Below, one piece after another: positions 47,701-55,729 of a stretch of DNA of 64,000 bases. Made by a program: the position numbers and the translations under genes. Origin of the DNA: Saccharicrinis sp050589685 (GTDB lineage: Bacteria > Bacteroidota > Bacteroidia > Bacteroidales > Marinilabiliaceae). The stretch spans positions 143,277 through 207,276 of the forward strand of contig NZ_JBNGOS010000007.1 of NCBI RefSeq assembly GCF_050589685.1. The letters run 5' to 3'. Below the pieces are notes generated by a model. The model was not told where the DNA came from. It worked only from the letters and a program-made list of their open reading frames with translations, and ran no database searches. Within the stretch, counting starts at the first letter, position 1. Every line of letters begins with the position of its first letter.

Positions 47701-47853
47701 AGTTCCGTTGGTGGTACCTTTTTCAACCACATTCACTCCTATTAGAGGTGATCCGTCACCGCCATCGGTGACTTTACCTGTATATGTTTGAGCAAATACA
47801 TGAGTGAATAATCCGGCACATAAAATTAATGTTAATAGGATTTTCCTTTTCAT
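44731..47853 (-). CDS. susC: SusC-family TonB-dependent transporter, second copy
   Basis: The 1040-residue protein (ATG at 47853, giving MKRKILLTLILCAGLFTHVFAQ) has a signal peptide, the carboxypeptidase-regulatory-like domain, a plug domain with ITVRGNGSISANGQPLVIIDGFPI, and a TonB-dependent barrel ending YSAGIDISF. It is paralogous to SusC1, with near-identical signal and regulatory domains and a diverged barrel. The frame is open 17 codons upstream, but the chosen start restores the signal peptide. Between it and gntR2 lies the conserved leader with a candidate antisense RNA. Confidence 0.95.
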   Translation of the reverse strand: MKRKILLTLILCAGLFTHVFAQTYTGKVTDGGDGSPLIGVNVVEKGTTNGTITDINGSYSLKTQGENATLIFSFIGYTSKEIVTGANTVINIVLAPDIAGLEEVVVVGYGAMKKSHLTGAIAKLEPDGLEDIPGARADQVLQGRVAGVQIQNTTSQVGESPIITVRGNGSISANGQPLVIIDGFPIEDGLSVVDVADIESMEVLKDAASAAIYGSRAANGVIIITTKSGDEGKPKYNVRASYGVKDVYELHPMMTQNEFIDMKVNEANLSGTTLGDMYFAMATLETEDTNWQDEALRLAGVVDAQFNVSGGNKGLKYYVSSSYLGDKGIMLQNKYDRVNIRSKIEAELSKKVKVGVTMSPSYTKRSKPTNPFTDFVRTPRFLPVYHNEFTSAITGQPVGSYSHGYHYSNKTYTGIDPQTGEQRTVEGTSPYNTSNNNPLSVMHNQFYSRDDYRMQSSLYLNIKLAKGLAFKTSNGFNVVYTEENTYENINSKTASSPNSSLYENNLFTDLLSENTFTYNKKTGSHSFDALLGFSIQKRNTKSAGIYGNNFATDYIRTLNAAGSILQYDDEDLVTGTWEEEEGLVSLFSRFAYSYADKYLLSASFRGDGSSKFGKDNRWGYFPSVSLGWRVSEESFFKDAVTWVDQLKLRASYGVTGTDDIENYANTNMLSSNSYVLGSSNGSVVSGISNISDVIGNSALQWEQTNEYNYGLDFSALNGSINLGVDFYYAITKSLLYERSVNSVLGFTEAWSNKGKVRNKGLEVVLTTRNLNRGDFIWSSTFNYSMNRNKVLDLGGENYQITRGERNEEYITRVGDPLVQFYGFKTQGVWVSEEEIANNPSHINDTAGGLRAVDVSGDGVIDASDYTVIGNPLPDFTWGITNSLSYKDFDLSFLLQGVVGAEVVNGDIYYAETVRYNKNFNTNRWIDENNPGDGQTPFERNGITQVYTDYAVEDASYFTLRDLTIGYSLPKDIARKAKVSNVRVYLSGQNLFYWWPDDYNGINPEARKTSGSNYASPLVDGYQRGAFPIQRVYSAGIDISF

Positions 47854-47932
47854 TTTGATTGTAATTTTTTTCCAAAAACTCAATTGCTTACTGCAATCGT
47901 TCATTAGAATTATAACAATTAGATTTTTTATT

Positions 47933-48064
47933 TAGCTTTGCAAGGACAATACACCCCCTAGCACAACCTCATATATTGTCCAGATGAATGAGTTTGTTGT
48001 GTGGTTATAAGGGATTTGTATTGAACTGTTCGAATTAGTGCGCTTCGGCGCACTAATTTTTTTT
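47933..48064 (+). ncRNA. Candidate antisense small RNA opposite the susC2 leader
   Basis: On the plus strand TAGCTTTG (47933-47940) is a perfect -7 box; a start near 47947 would give an RNA of about 118 bases. It ends in a strong terminator: an 11-bp stem (AATTAGTGCGC at 48033-48043 with GCGCACTAATT at 48048-48058) closed by a C(TTCG)G tetraloop and followed by TTTTTT to 48064. All genes nearby are on the minus strand, so a plus-strand terminator needs an explanation. The internal part is conserved with 40289-40402. I infer a cis-antisense regulator of the gntR-susC transcript, comparable to known antisense RNAs in Bacteroides polysaccharide loci. Confidence 0.65.
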
Positions 48065-48101
48065 ACCCTGAATCGACTCCCATATTTTACTTAATTTAAA
48101 T

Positions 48102-48809
48102 TTATATTTTCTGTTTACTAAATTCTATAACATCTTGCAGATGCTCCATCAGATGCTTTTCTGCCTTATTTCCATCACCATCAATAATCGCCTGCAAAAT
48201 AGCTTCATGCTCTTTTACACGTCTTATCTTGTGTTCATTATCACAAACCTTTTCGGCAATATAGATTTTAATGATATCCGGAAGAATAATCAACAACATG
48301 GTTTTAATGACCGAATTATGACTCGCCTCAGCGATGCGTAAATGAAATATGAAATCTTCATTTTCGGCGGGTAAATTCAATTTCGTACGAGCATTATACG
48401 CATCCAACGCTTTTTGCATGGCAGCAATGTCTTCATCCGTTCTGCGAATGGCAGCCTGTTGTACAGAAAACCTTTCCATCACTATCCGGCTTTCCACCAA
48501 GGAGAAAAAATCAGGTTTCTCTATCTTCATGATGTTGGAAAGTAACCCTTCCATAGCTGTAATATCAACTCCGTTAACTACCACTCCGCTTTGGGGGAGT
48601 GTATTTAAAATACCCACAAACTCCAATTTTTTTATGGCATCACGAATATAAGTCCTGCCAACACCTAATTTCTCCGATAACTTTCGTTCTGAAGGTAATT
48701 TGTCTCCCGGTTTTAAATACCCAGACACAATCAGTTCTCTGATCTGTCTGATTATCTTATCAACCGGCGTTTCAACCTCAATTGCTTTAAAATTCTCTAA
48801 TAGTTCCAT
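48102..48809 (-). CDS. FadR/GntR-family regulator, second copy
   Basis: The 235-residue protein (ATG at 48809; 31 further codons are open upstream but are not conserved with the twin) is a near-duplicate of the regulator at 40447. Differences are concentrated in the FCD sensor and the C terminus (DVIEFSKQKI versus DVVEFSKNKL); the winged helix is identical over KLPSERKLSEKLGVGRT. Therefore both should bind TTGGTnnACCAA, with possible differences in ligand response. It lies upstream of susC2 and downstream of the third PL6 gene. Confidence 0.92.
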   Translation of the reverse strand: MELLENFKAIEVETPVDKIIRQIRELIVSGYLKPGDKLPSERKLSEKLGVGRTYIRDAIKKLEFVGILNTLPQSGVVVNGVDITAMEGLLSNIMKIEKPDFFSLVESRIVMERFSVQQAAIRRTDEDIAAMQKALDAYNARTKLNLPAENEDFIFHLRIAEASHNSVIKTMLLIILPDIIKIYIAEKVCDNEHKIRRVKEHEAILQAIIDGDGNKAEKHLMEHLQDVIEFSKQKI

Positions 48810-49048
48810 TTTTATATCTTTAACTGCTATTCCAGTAACTGGGCTACCAAAATTACTGAAAATCCACCTTTTCACCAACCCGGTTACGAAAGCAGCATTC
48901 ACACAATATCATTTTTACACTGTCAAGGTAACATCTTATGCACTATCGGATGCTTAGGTGTGCACGCACCGAACTTTTTCGCATCCTCATGTTTCCATCA
49001 TCAAAATCCCAAACCAAAGATGTTTCCAGCACATACCAAATTACGTTT

Positions 49049-50764
49049 TTACAACACACCATTGCTCATCAACACTTTTTGGGTCTGATAATATTTCTTT
49101 CCCGATACAAACCTGGCTAACAATATATTATCCTCAACATTAACATGTATAAAGGTTGGTGTTTCCAATAACTTTCCCGATTTAATCAATCTGCCAGAAA
49201 GATCATATAACCTATATCGAATAGGGAAATAAGACGATTTGATTACGCTAAAGCACACAATACTTTCTGATACCCTATATTTAACCATCTCGGTTTGTGT
49301 ATATGAGAGATTAAAAATTCCGGAAACATTTTCATCATTTCCCGTATATGGCCCAACATCTTCCATTTCCAATGACGTAATTTCAATTGTTAAGTCGGAA
49401 AACTCATCGCATCCCACATCTTTATTGTCATTTCTTGATTGTCCATCTATATCTTTAGCCACCATGGCGAACTCACCTTGCGCAGCATCAATTAAAACAC
49501 TTGACGAAGAAGGACGCCATAAATAATCTTTATGCTCTAAACCGCAATCCGCAAAAACAAAGCCCGTACTTACTTCTTCAACATCTTCATTGGCATTTAC
49601 AATATTACCAAGCCAGGTCATATTTGTGGGCTCATCTTCAATGGTAATATTTTTGTTTCCCGAAGTTTTATCGATAGCGTTATTGGCAAAAGTGCAATTC
49701 ATGGGCGGCAAGCTTTTTTCCGAGTCTTTTCCTGCTCCAACAATCAATGGCATTTTACAATCTACAATTGTATTAAAGCTAACGACTGCGTCCTGAACCT
49801 GAAAATACCTGTTCAAAGGAGAATCAGGCACCCCATTCATCATGCATATGGCCGATCTGTAATCATCTCCTTTTAATCCCTCGAAATAATTATTATATAC
49901 CTGATGTCTCTCACCGATGATTCGAACACCACCGGATGACTTGTCTTTTCCAAAGAAGAAGTTACCATATACGGAACAATCGTTTCCATGGCGAAGTGTC
50001 AAACATCCGTCGCAATCCCTAAAAGTATTGTAACGATAAGTATTAAAACATGATTTATTGGAAATGATCTCAATCTCGCCATCACACGCTTCAAAAACAT
50101 TGTACTCAACAATAGCATGCGAATCTTTCATACTATTGGTGCTAGTTCCAATCCTAATGGTTTCACCACCATTATACCCTAAATCGGGCCGTGCTCCAAA
50201 ATAATTATGATCTATCTGTGTATAATTTGGTTCATCATTTAACCATATCACCACAGTAGTTCCCGAGTGCTCTTTTCCTGAAAATGTGCAGTGGTCTACC
50301 CTGTTATAGTCACTGTAAATTGATACCCATTTATAATCAGTATCCTTATCAGATGGATTATAATCAACAATTGAACAATTCGTTAACCTACAACGACTGG
50401 CTAATTTTGAAGAACCATTTCTAAATTCTATTACCGCTCCGGATGGCGAATAACCATTTTCAAACCTTAATCCGTTTACCTCAAGATATTCACCACTTAT
50501 TCTTAAAGTGGACGTTCCTGTTAAAATAACGCCATCCTTTTCCGCTGCAATTAACACGATCGGCCTCCCTTCTTCGCCCTCACCTTCAAATTTTATTTCT
50601 TCATTAGTCCATATGCCTGAAGTCATTTTTAAGGTATCCCCTGCCTGAAGGTTATCTAACACGTTTTCAATCTCACTTGCAGAAGAAACCGTAAAATTGG
50701 TAGCCTGAACATTAAATCCAAACATTACCATTAATAGGATAATGTTATATAAACTGGAATTCAT
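49049..50764 (-). CDS. PL6 alginate lyase with a T9SS-like C-terminal domain
   Basis: The 571-residue protein (start at 50764) has a cleavable signal peptide ending near FNVQA, not a lipobox. The PL6 beta-helix shows Glu230 and Glu232 in DGEIEIISNK, Lys237 and Arg258 in LRHGND. Instead of the second beta-helix of the other two PL6 proteins, the last about 75 residues form a type IX secretion sorting domain (IRYRLYDLSGRLIKSGKLLE ... VLLSKG-like ending). It should be secreted or attached to the cell surface. GntR-type operators precede it at 50893 and 51059. Confidence 0.9.
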   Translation of the reverse strand: MNSSLYNIILLMVMFGFNVQATNFTVSSASEIENVLDNLQAGDTLKMTSGIWTNEEIKFEGEGEEGRPIVLIAAEKDGVILTGTSTLRISGEYLEVNGLRFENGYSPSGAVIEFRNGSSKLASRCRLTNCSIVDYNPSDKDTDYKWVSIYSDYNRVDHCTFSGKEHSGTTVVIWLNDEPNYTQIDHNYFGARPDLGYNGGETIRIGTSTNSMKDSHAIVEYNVFEACDGEIEIISNKSCFNTYRYNTFRDCDGCLTLRHGNDCSVYGNFFFGKDKSSGGVRIIGERHQVYNNYFEGLKGDDYRSAICMMNGVPDSPLNRYFQVQDAVVSFNTIVDCKMPLIVGAGKDSEKSLPPMNCTFANNAIDKTSGNKNITIEDEPTNMTWLGNIVNANEDVEEVSTGFVFADCGLEHKDYLWRPSSSSVLIDAAQGEFAMVAKDIDGQSRNDNKDVGCDEFSDLTIEITSLEMEDVGPYTGNDENVSGIFNLSYTQTEMVKYRVSESIVCFSVIKSSYFPIRYRLYDLSGRLIKSGKLLETPTFIHVNVEDNILLARFVSGKKYYQTQKVLMSNGVL

Positions 50765-50892
50765 CCTTTCAACAATGATTTTTCTGCAATTATCCTTCAA
50801 AACTTTTATTTTAAGTACATTTTAAACTTATGCTTCCTAATACCCGATAAATCCAGATATGCACTCTAACCAAACACTGACCTACCTGTTGC

Positions 50893-50904
50893 TTGGTAGA
50901 CCAA
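50893..50904 (-). promoter_or_regulatory. GntR operator, proximal to the PL6 gene
   Basis: TTGGTAGACCAA has perfect 5-base arms, 129 bases ahead of the PL6 start. It is followed by TTTACG, the same flank as the proximal site of gntR1. This ties the secreted lyase to the GntR regulon. Confidence 0.7.
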
Positions 50905-51058
50905 TTTACGTATACATTTTTAATTAACAAATTTTAAGGTATATTTTTTTCGTCCAGAATTAACGGCAGAACCATAAAATATATTCTTATTTGCTGTATA
51001 TCTATGGTTTATGATTATTTTTGCAGTATTACAAAGATAGTACTTAAATAAAGTTAAT

Positions 51059-51074
51059 AATTGGTTTACCAATT
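51059..51074 (-). promoter_or_regulatory. GntR operator, distal to the PL6 gene
   Basis: AATTGGTTTACCAATT has perfect 7-base arms. Together with the proximal site it repeats the paired-operator layout seen at gntR1. Confidence 0.7.
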
Positions 51075-51161
51075 TAATTAAAATATGTAAATATTTTTAA
51101 AAAGAAAAGAACGGTCGGAAAGAATTAGATTATTGACCGGATATTACCAAACAAAAAAAAT

Positions 51162-51196
51162 AAACCCGTTTATCGTCTCTTACGATAAACGGGTTT
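51162..51196 (-). terminator. Terminator of the uspA gene
   Basis: AAACCCGTTTATCGT (51162-51176) and ACGATAAACGGGTTT (51182-51196) form a perfect 15-bp stem with a five-base loop. On the minus strand the stem is followed by TATTTTTTTTG, a textbook rho-independent terminator, 79 bases past the uspA stop. Confidence 0.9.
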
Positions 51197-51275
51197 AACT
51201 ACCATTGTTATTATGAACCAACCACATTGAAGCTATCGCACTTCAATATCTTTATCCAACGGAGAAAACATCTAG

Positions 51276-52091
51276 CTATTCAAGTTTGTCGTGCAATATA
51301 AGCATGGGGTGTTCCGGATGCAACACCATCTGCTTTGTGATGCTTGGATGGAAGATTCTATCGAAGAAACTTACATCGTGGCGAACCATAGCTACTATTT
51401 CCGCATCATTCTCTTCCATAAACTTACTAATACTTTTACTAACGTCTTCACCTTCTATAAAGTTGAAGCTCAAGTCGATATTAGGGAAGTGGGTAGCAAT
51501 TTTATTTTCGGCATCTAAGCGATTAACATATTCATCATCAAGCACATTAACAAACATCAATGCCGAACGGTAACGCTCCACAATATCCCGAACAGGATTC
51601 ATAACCTCATCCTTTGGAATATCTTTTAAATCAGTGGCAAACACAATTTTTTCTGGTTTTTTAAACTGTGCGCTTTTAGGCACCACCAAAATAGGAGCCT
51701 TAATATTCTTAATAACCTCGTAAGCATTTGAACCCAACAAAAAGTTCTCCAAAGCAGATTCTCCTCTGCAACCAAGCACAATCAAGTCAGGATGATTTTT
51801 GTGAATATAATCGTGTACTACATCAATCAGAGATCCGAAACCGGATAGAACTTTCACATCTGCCTCTGGAAAAGCGCGCTTAAGAAGTGTCATTTCTTGT
51901 TTTAAGCCTTTTTCACTTTCGTAAGCCATCTCTTCTTTCACCTGCATTACATACGGGCTGCCACTAAATTCTAAGTCATACGCATTTAACAATATAAAAG
52001 TAACATCATCATCCTTAAACATCTTTAAGGCATAAAAAGCGGCATTTCGGGCAGTGTTTGAAAAATCAGTTAACAGCAATACATTTTTCAT
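51276..52091 (-). CDS. Universal stress protein, tandem domain
   Basis: The 271-residue protein holds two UspA domains, about 1-140 and 147-271. The first shows the nucleotide-binding GCRGESALENFLLGSNAYEVIKNIKAPILVVP; the second has a degenerate loop (VRHDVSFFDRIFHPSITKQMVLHPEHPMLIL). Tandem USPs of this size are usual in Bacteroidota. It has its own terminator and no obvious link to the alginate genes. Its function is a cytoplasmic stress response of unknown detail. Confidence 0.92.
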   Translation of the reverse strand: MKNVLLLTDFSNTARNAAFYALKMFKDDDVTFILLNAYDLEFSGSPYVMQVKEEMAYESEKGLKQEMTLLKRAFPEADVKVLSGFGSLIDVVHDYIHKNHPDLIVLGCRGESALENFLLGSNAYEVIKNIKAPILVVPKSAQFKKPEKIVFATDLKDIPKDEVMNPVRDIVERYRSALMFVNVLDDEYVNRLDAENKIATHFPNIDLSFNFIEGEDVSKSISKFMEENDAEIVAMVRHDVSFFDRIFHPSITKQMVLHPEHPMLILHDKLE

Positions 52092-52314
52092 AGCCGGAAA
52101 TTTAACATCAACAAGTATTATTTATACATAACCGGTATTTGGATACCGTGGATAGAAGTGTCTGAAAATTAACATTTTCGAATTGTCATTTCAACTATAT
52201 ACTTTTATACGGGAAGATTAAAAAAAAGGTTACGGTTTTTGTTAAGTTTTTTCAATAAAGTTCTACCTGGAATATATTATGTTTAGATTGCAATTTACGA
52301 ACGCTAAAATTTCG

Positions 52315-52656
52315 TTAAACTCTTTCCATTACAAAAACACCACAAACCCCTTGCTCATCTTCACTGGAACCAACAATCTGTCCGTTGGCGTTAATAATAC
52401 CTTCTCTTTTTTCGGGAAAATACTCCAATGTTTCTGTTGAGGAGAGTTCAACACCAACGACCTCAAATTTTATTTTGTTACCCTCCAATCTACCATCAAG
52501 ATGACACTTGACTTTAAATGGTATTTCATCCTCAATAAACTCCGTAAAACCTAATATCCCATATACCCGGTTACCTGCCTGAGTTAATACCACCTCCCCT
52601 TCATCCTTTCCAAAATCGAATTCTTCCTTAAAACTCCATTTGCCAGATAAATTCAT
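52315..52656 (-). CDS. Small conserved hypothetical protein
   Basis: I do not recognise a named family. The 113-residue product (ATG at 52656; the open frame extends to 52740 but adds an unlikely N terminus) begins MNLSGKWSFKEEFDFGKDEGEVVLTQAGNRVYG and appears all-beta, like small lipocalin- or avidin-like barrels with a GNxVYG turn. There is no signal peptide or membrane segment. It lies between uspA and the histidine kinase, on the opposite strand to the kinase. Confidence 0.65.
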   Translation of the reverse strand: MNLSGKWSFKEEFDFGKDEGEVVLTQAGNRVYGILGFTEFIEDEIPFKVKCHLDGRLEGNKIKFEVVGVELSSTETLEYFPEKREGIINANGQIVGSSEDEQGVCGVFVMERV

Positions 52657-52850
52657 AACGTATATTTTTGAACCAAAAATAACAATTTTTGCGTGTTTCG
52701 CGCTGTTACGAATGCCCCTAAAAAACCATTCATTATTCAATAAAACTTTTTAATAAGATCTCATTGGATTATTTTGAATATATTACCACTTAATCCATGA
52801 TCAACAAGTATAAGCACTTGGATTTATAAAATAATTAAGAATCATTACTA

Positions 52851-54800
52851 ATGTCTTCCAATCTAAAAAATAAACTTTTACCTATTATTATTGCTGTAGC
52901 GTGCTTTTTCCTACTGATAATAAGCACCTTGAAATACAGTAAACATAAAGAAGGGCAATGGGAAAAAGATGTCAGAAATCAGATACTTGATATCTTAATT
53001 TCTAAGAAGTCGAGACTGGAAAAAGCATTATATTCAAGAATTTACTATACAAAAGGAGTTGCTTCTTTTGTTTCCTTGAAACCCAACATTTCAAATGAAG
53101 AATTTACAATTCTTGCATTTGATTTAATTAAGGATGATACGGTCATCAACTCTATGGCTCTATCCAAAAATTGTATTATAAGTGCCATCTATCCCTTAAA
53201 AGGTCATGAGGATGCAATTGGATTAAATTTGTTGGATCATCCCAAAAGAAAGATAATTGTAAACAAGACAATAGAAACCAGAAAAACGTTTGTAGCTGGT
53301 CCGGTTGAGCTTATCGAAGGGGGGATTGCTTTTATTAGTTACACTCCAATCTTTGATAAAACGCAATCTACAGCAGGTGAATTTTGGGGCGTTACTGATA
53401 TCGTTATATTGATGGATCCACTTCTTAAAGAAGCTGGCATAGTTTTGGACGACAAAGAAATGGAGTATTCTCTTAAGGGATATGATGGTACCGGAAACCA
53501 TGGTGAGATATTTTTTGGGAACAAAGATATTTTCTCAAACAATCCGGTAACCGTATCTATAAACTTACCCTATGGCAACTGGATTTTAGCTGCCAAGCCT
53601 AAAATTGATTGGAAATACTATTACAACAAAGACAAAATAACCAAGGTGTATTTATATCTAAGCTCATTGGTGATTAGCATTTTAATTGGTTTATTGATTT
53701 ACAACTTCCTAAAAACAAAAAAAAACGAAACTAAACTCAAGGCCATTTTCGAATCGCTGGACAGCTTAATTTTCGAATTTAACGAGAAGGGGGTATACCA
53801 AAGTGTTGCAACCACAAAACAAAATTTATTGATAAAACCGCAACATGAACTTTTGGGTAATACGATACACGACATCTTTGAAAAAAAAGTGGCGAACAAA
53901 ATTCAAAAAGCCATAACACAATGTCTACTCACCAGGAAATTGGTGATCATCGAATATCCTGTTTCAATAAATAACATAGATTGTTGGTTTCAGGGCAGAA
54001 TTTCCTATAAAAGCGAAAACTCCGTTATTTTTAATGCCATTGACATTACGCTTATTAAAGCAAACGAACAGGTCATTAAAGATTCTGAGTTAAGGCTAAA
54101 GCAGTCAAATGCGATGAAAGACAAACTTTTTTCGGTTCTGGCTCATGATTTAAGAAATTCCCTGGGTTCGTTTAACCAATTAATTGACCTCTTGGTGAAC
54201 GAATATGATGAATTTAGCGAGGAGGAAAAAAGAAGCAAACTAACAACCATAAACAACTCAAGTCGTGATGTTTATGATTTATTGGAGAATATCCTGGAAT
54301 GGCAAATTATTAAAAGTAACGCTCCTGAAGTAAAGTTGAAACGTGATAACGTCGTAAAAATTTGTGATGAAGTATTGGTTTTACACAGCCAGGAAGCAAA
54401 GAAAAAGAATATTAAGATAGTCAATAACATACCAGAAGATACCATGGCTTTATATCACGAGAAACTGTTTTCCTCCATCTTGCGCAATCTTGTTTCAAAC
54501 GCAATCAAATTTTCGCACAGAAACAGCACAGTAAAAATATATTGTGATACCATTGTAAAAGATGATCGCGAATATTTAGCCATAAAAGTTGAAGATAAAG
54601 GTATAGGTATCCAGCAAAAGAAAATCGATAGATTCTATTCTTCGAATTTAATTCCAAGCAGCGAAGGCACTTATAACGAAAAAGGCTCGGGACTCGGACT
54701 TGTACTTTGTAAAGAATTTGTTGAAATGCAAGGTGGCGAACTGCACATCGAAAGCAAGGTTACCAAAGGGAGTACCTTTATATTTACGCTTCAAATTTAA
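52851..54800 (+). CDS. Hybridless sensor histidine kinase with CHASE and PAS domains
   Basis: The 649-residue protein has a first membrane helix (about 8-27), a periplasmic CHASE domain (about 70-190, with YPLKGHEDAIGLNL and GPVELIEGGIAF), a second helix (about 266-286), a PAS-like domain (about 293-405), a HisKA domain with the phosphorylated His432 in VLAHDLRNSLGSF, and a HATPase domain (N box RNLVSNAIKFSH, VEDKGIGI, GSGLGLVLC). It lacks a receiver domain, and no response regulator gene lies beside it, so its partner is elsewhere. CHASE domains sense small extracellular molecules; the ligand here is unknown. Confidence 0.92.
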   Translation: MSSNLKNKLLPIIIAVACFFLLIISTLKYSKHKEGQWEKDVRNQILDILISKKSRLEKALYSRIYYTKGVASFVSLKPNISNEEFTILAFDLIKDDTVINSMALSKNCIISAIYPLKGHEDAIGLNLLDHPKRKIIVNKTIETRKTFVAGPVELIEGGIAFISYTPIFDKTQSTAGEFWGVTDIVILMDPLLKEAGIVLDDKEMEYSLKGYDGTGNHGEIFFGNKDIFSNNPVTVSINLPYGNWILAAKPKIDWKYYYNKDKITKVYLYLSSLVISILIGLLIYNFLKTKKNETKLKAIFESLDSLIFEFNEKGVYQSVATTKQNLLIKPQHELLGNTIHDIFEKKVANKIQKAITQCLLTRKLVIIEYPVSINNIDCWFQGRISYKSENSVIFNAIDITLIKANEQVIKDSELRLKQSNAMKDKLFSVLAHDLRNSLGSFNQLIDLLVNEYDEFSEEEKRSKLTTINNSSRDVYDLLENILEWQIIKSNAPEVKLKRDNVVKICDEVLVLHSQEAKKKNIKIVNNIPEDTMALYHEKLFSSILRNLVSNAIKFSHRNSTVKIYCDTIVKDDREYLAIKVEDKGIGIQQKKIDRFYSSNLIPSSEGTYNEKGSGLGLVLCKEFVEMQGGELHIESKVTKGSTFIFTLQI

Positions 54801-54968
54801 TCTGAACCGTTTTTGCGAATTCATGAATAATGACGGAAACCATACGTTTTGTAAGGCCTAGCCATGACAAGCCTTGCATTCTCTTGGGTTAATCCCGTAT
54901 TTTCATCCGTTAGTTTGCAACAAATTCAAAAAATACCACATTTATTTGCCCATTAAAAAAATTAATCT

Positions 54969-54993
54969 TTACTTTGCATTACAAAGTACTTTT
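54969..54993 (+). promoter_or_regulatory. Promoter with palindrome ahead of the membrane protein
   Basis: TTACTTTG (54969-54976) resembles the -7 box. The overlapping palindrome CTTTGCATTACAAAG (54972-54986) continues into TACTTTT. The same arrangement, CTTTGTATTTCAAAG then TACTTTT, precedes the VIT gene at 56095. An operator at this position would be a repressor site, most likely for the wHTH protein encoded at 55730. Confidence 0.6.
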
Positions 54994-55005
54994 AAATATT
55001 ATGTC

Positions 55006-55662
55006 ATGAATGCAGAAGAGCAATTGAACCATCTTTCAGAAATACGTTCGTTAATGGAGCGTTCGAGCCGTTGTTTATCCTTAAGCGGTTTATCAGGCAT
55101 TTCGGCTGGCATTATTGCTATTATAAGCGGATTGTACACGTGGTGGTATCTGGGCGACGGTTCCTTTGCCCCTCCCGTCCAGGTTACCGAGTATTTTTTA
55201 TCGCTCCATATTTTTTCGGACAGATTTATTACCGTAGCAATCATTGCCATGATAACCTTGACACTTGCCATATTATCGGCATTCTTTTTTACGTATCAGA
55301 ACAGTATAAAACAAGGACTAAAAATATGGGATGCCTCTACCAAATATTTCCTCATCAATTTATTTATACCCTTAATTACCGGAGGAATATTTTGTTTGGT
55401 ATTAACCTACCATGGCGAACTTTATCTATTGGCTTCTTCAACACTTATATTTTACGGCTTAGCCCTTTTAAACGCCAGCAGATATACACATCGGGAAATA
55501 AGGTACCTCGGCGTTTCTGAAATATTTTTAGGTTTAATAAGCAGCCTTTTAATTGGATACGGTATTATTTTTTGGTTGATTGGTTTTGGCGTTTTACATA
55601 TAGTTTATGGCGGTATTATGTATTCGAAATACGAAACCAGCGCGGCAGGTGCAAATAATTAG
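55006..55662 (+). CDS. Membrane protein of unknown function
   Basis: The 218-residue protein (start at 55006; the open frame begins earlier at 54874 but crosses the promoter) has a cytoplasmic N-terminal helix (NAEEQLNHLSEIRSLMERSSR) and six hydrophobic segments. I do not recognise a function. Such proteins are often encoded immediately before a small winged-helix regulator in Bacteroidota, and here that gene follows after 67 bases. It shares its promoter palindrome with the exosortase target gene, so it may belong to the same regulon. Confidence 0.8.
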   Translation: MNAEEQLNHLSEIRSLMERSSRCLSLSGLSGISAGIIAIISGLYTWWYLGDGSFAPPVQVTEYFLSLHIFSDRFITVAIIAMITLTLAILSAFFFTYQNSIKQGLKIWDASTKYFLINLFIPLITGGIFCLVLTYHGELYLLASSTLIFYGLALLNASRYTHREIRYLGVSEIFLGLISSLLIGYGIIFWLIGFGVLHIVYGGIMYSKYETSAAGANN

Positions 55663-55729
55663 TTCCCTTGGCAACACAATCAAACTGGCTATTAACGCTT
55701 TACTATATTTTAACAGATAAAAAGGTATA

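Larger units (their letters stand above)
50765..51275. other. 511-bp regulatory gap before the third PL6 gene
   Basis: The part from 50890 to 51075 resembles 41344-41530 in the order operator, 18-mer TAATTAACAAATTTTAAG, operator. The right part contains the terminator of the uspA gene at 51162. No gene is visible. Confidence 0.5.

Noticed and set aside
55071..55520. 149-codon plus-strand frame
   Set aside because: It overlaps the membrane protein gene in another frame and has an irregular, Tyr/His/Arg-rich composition.
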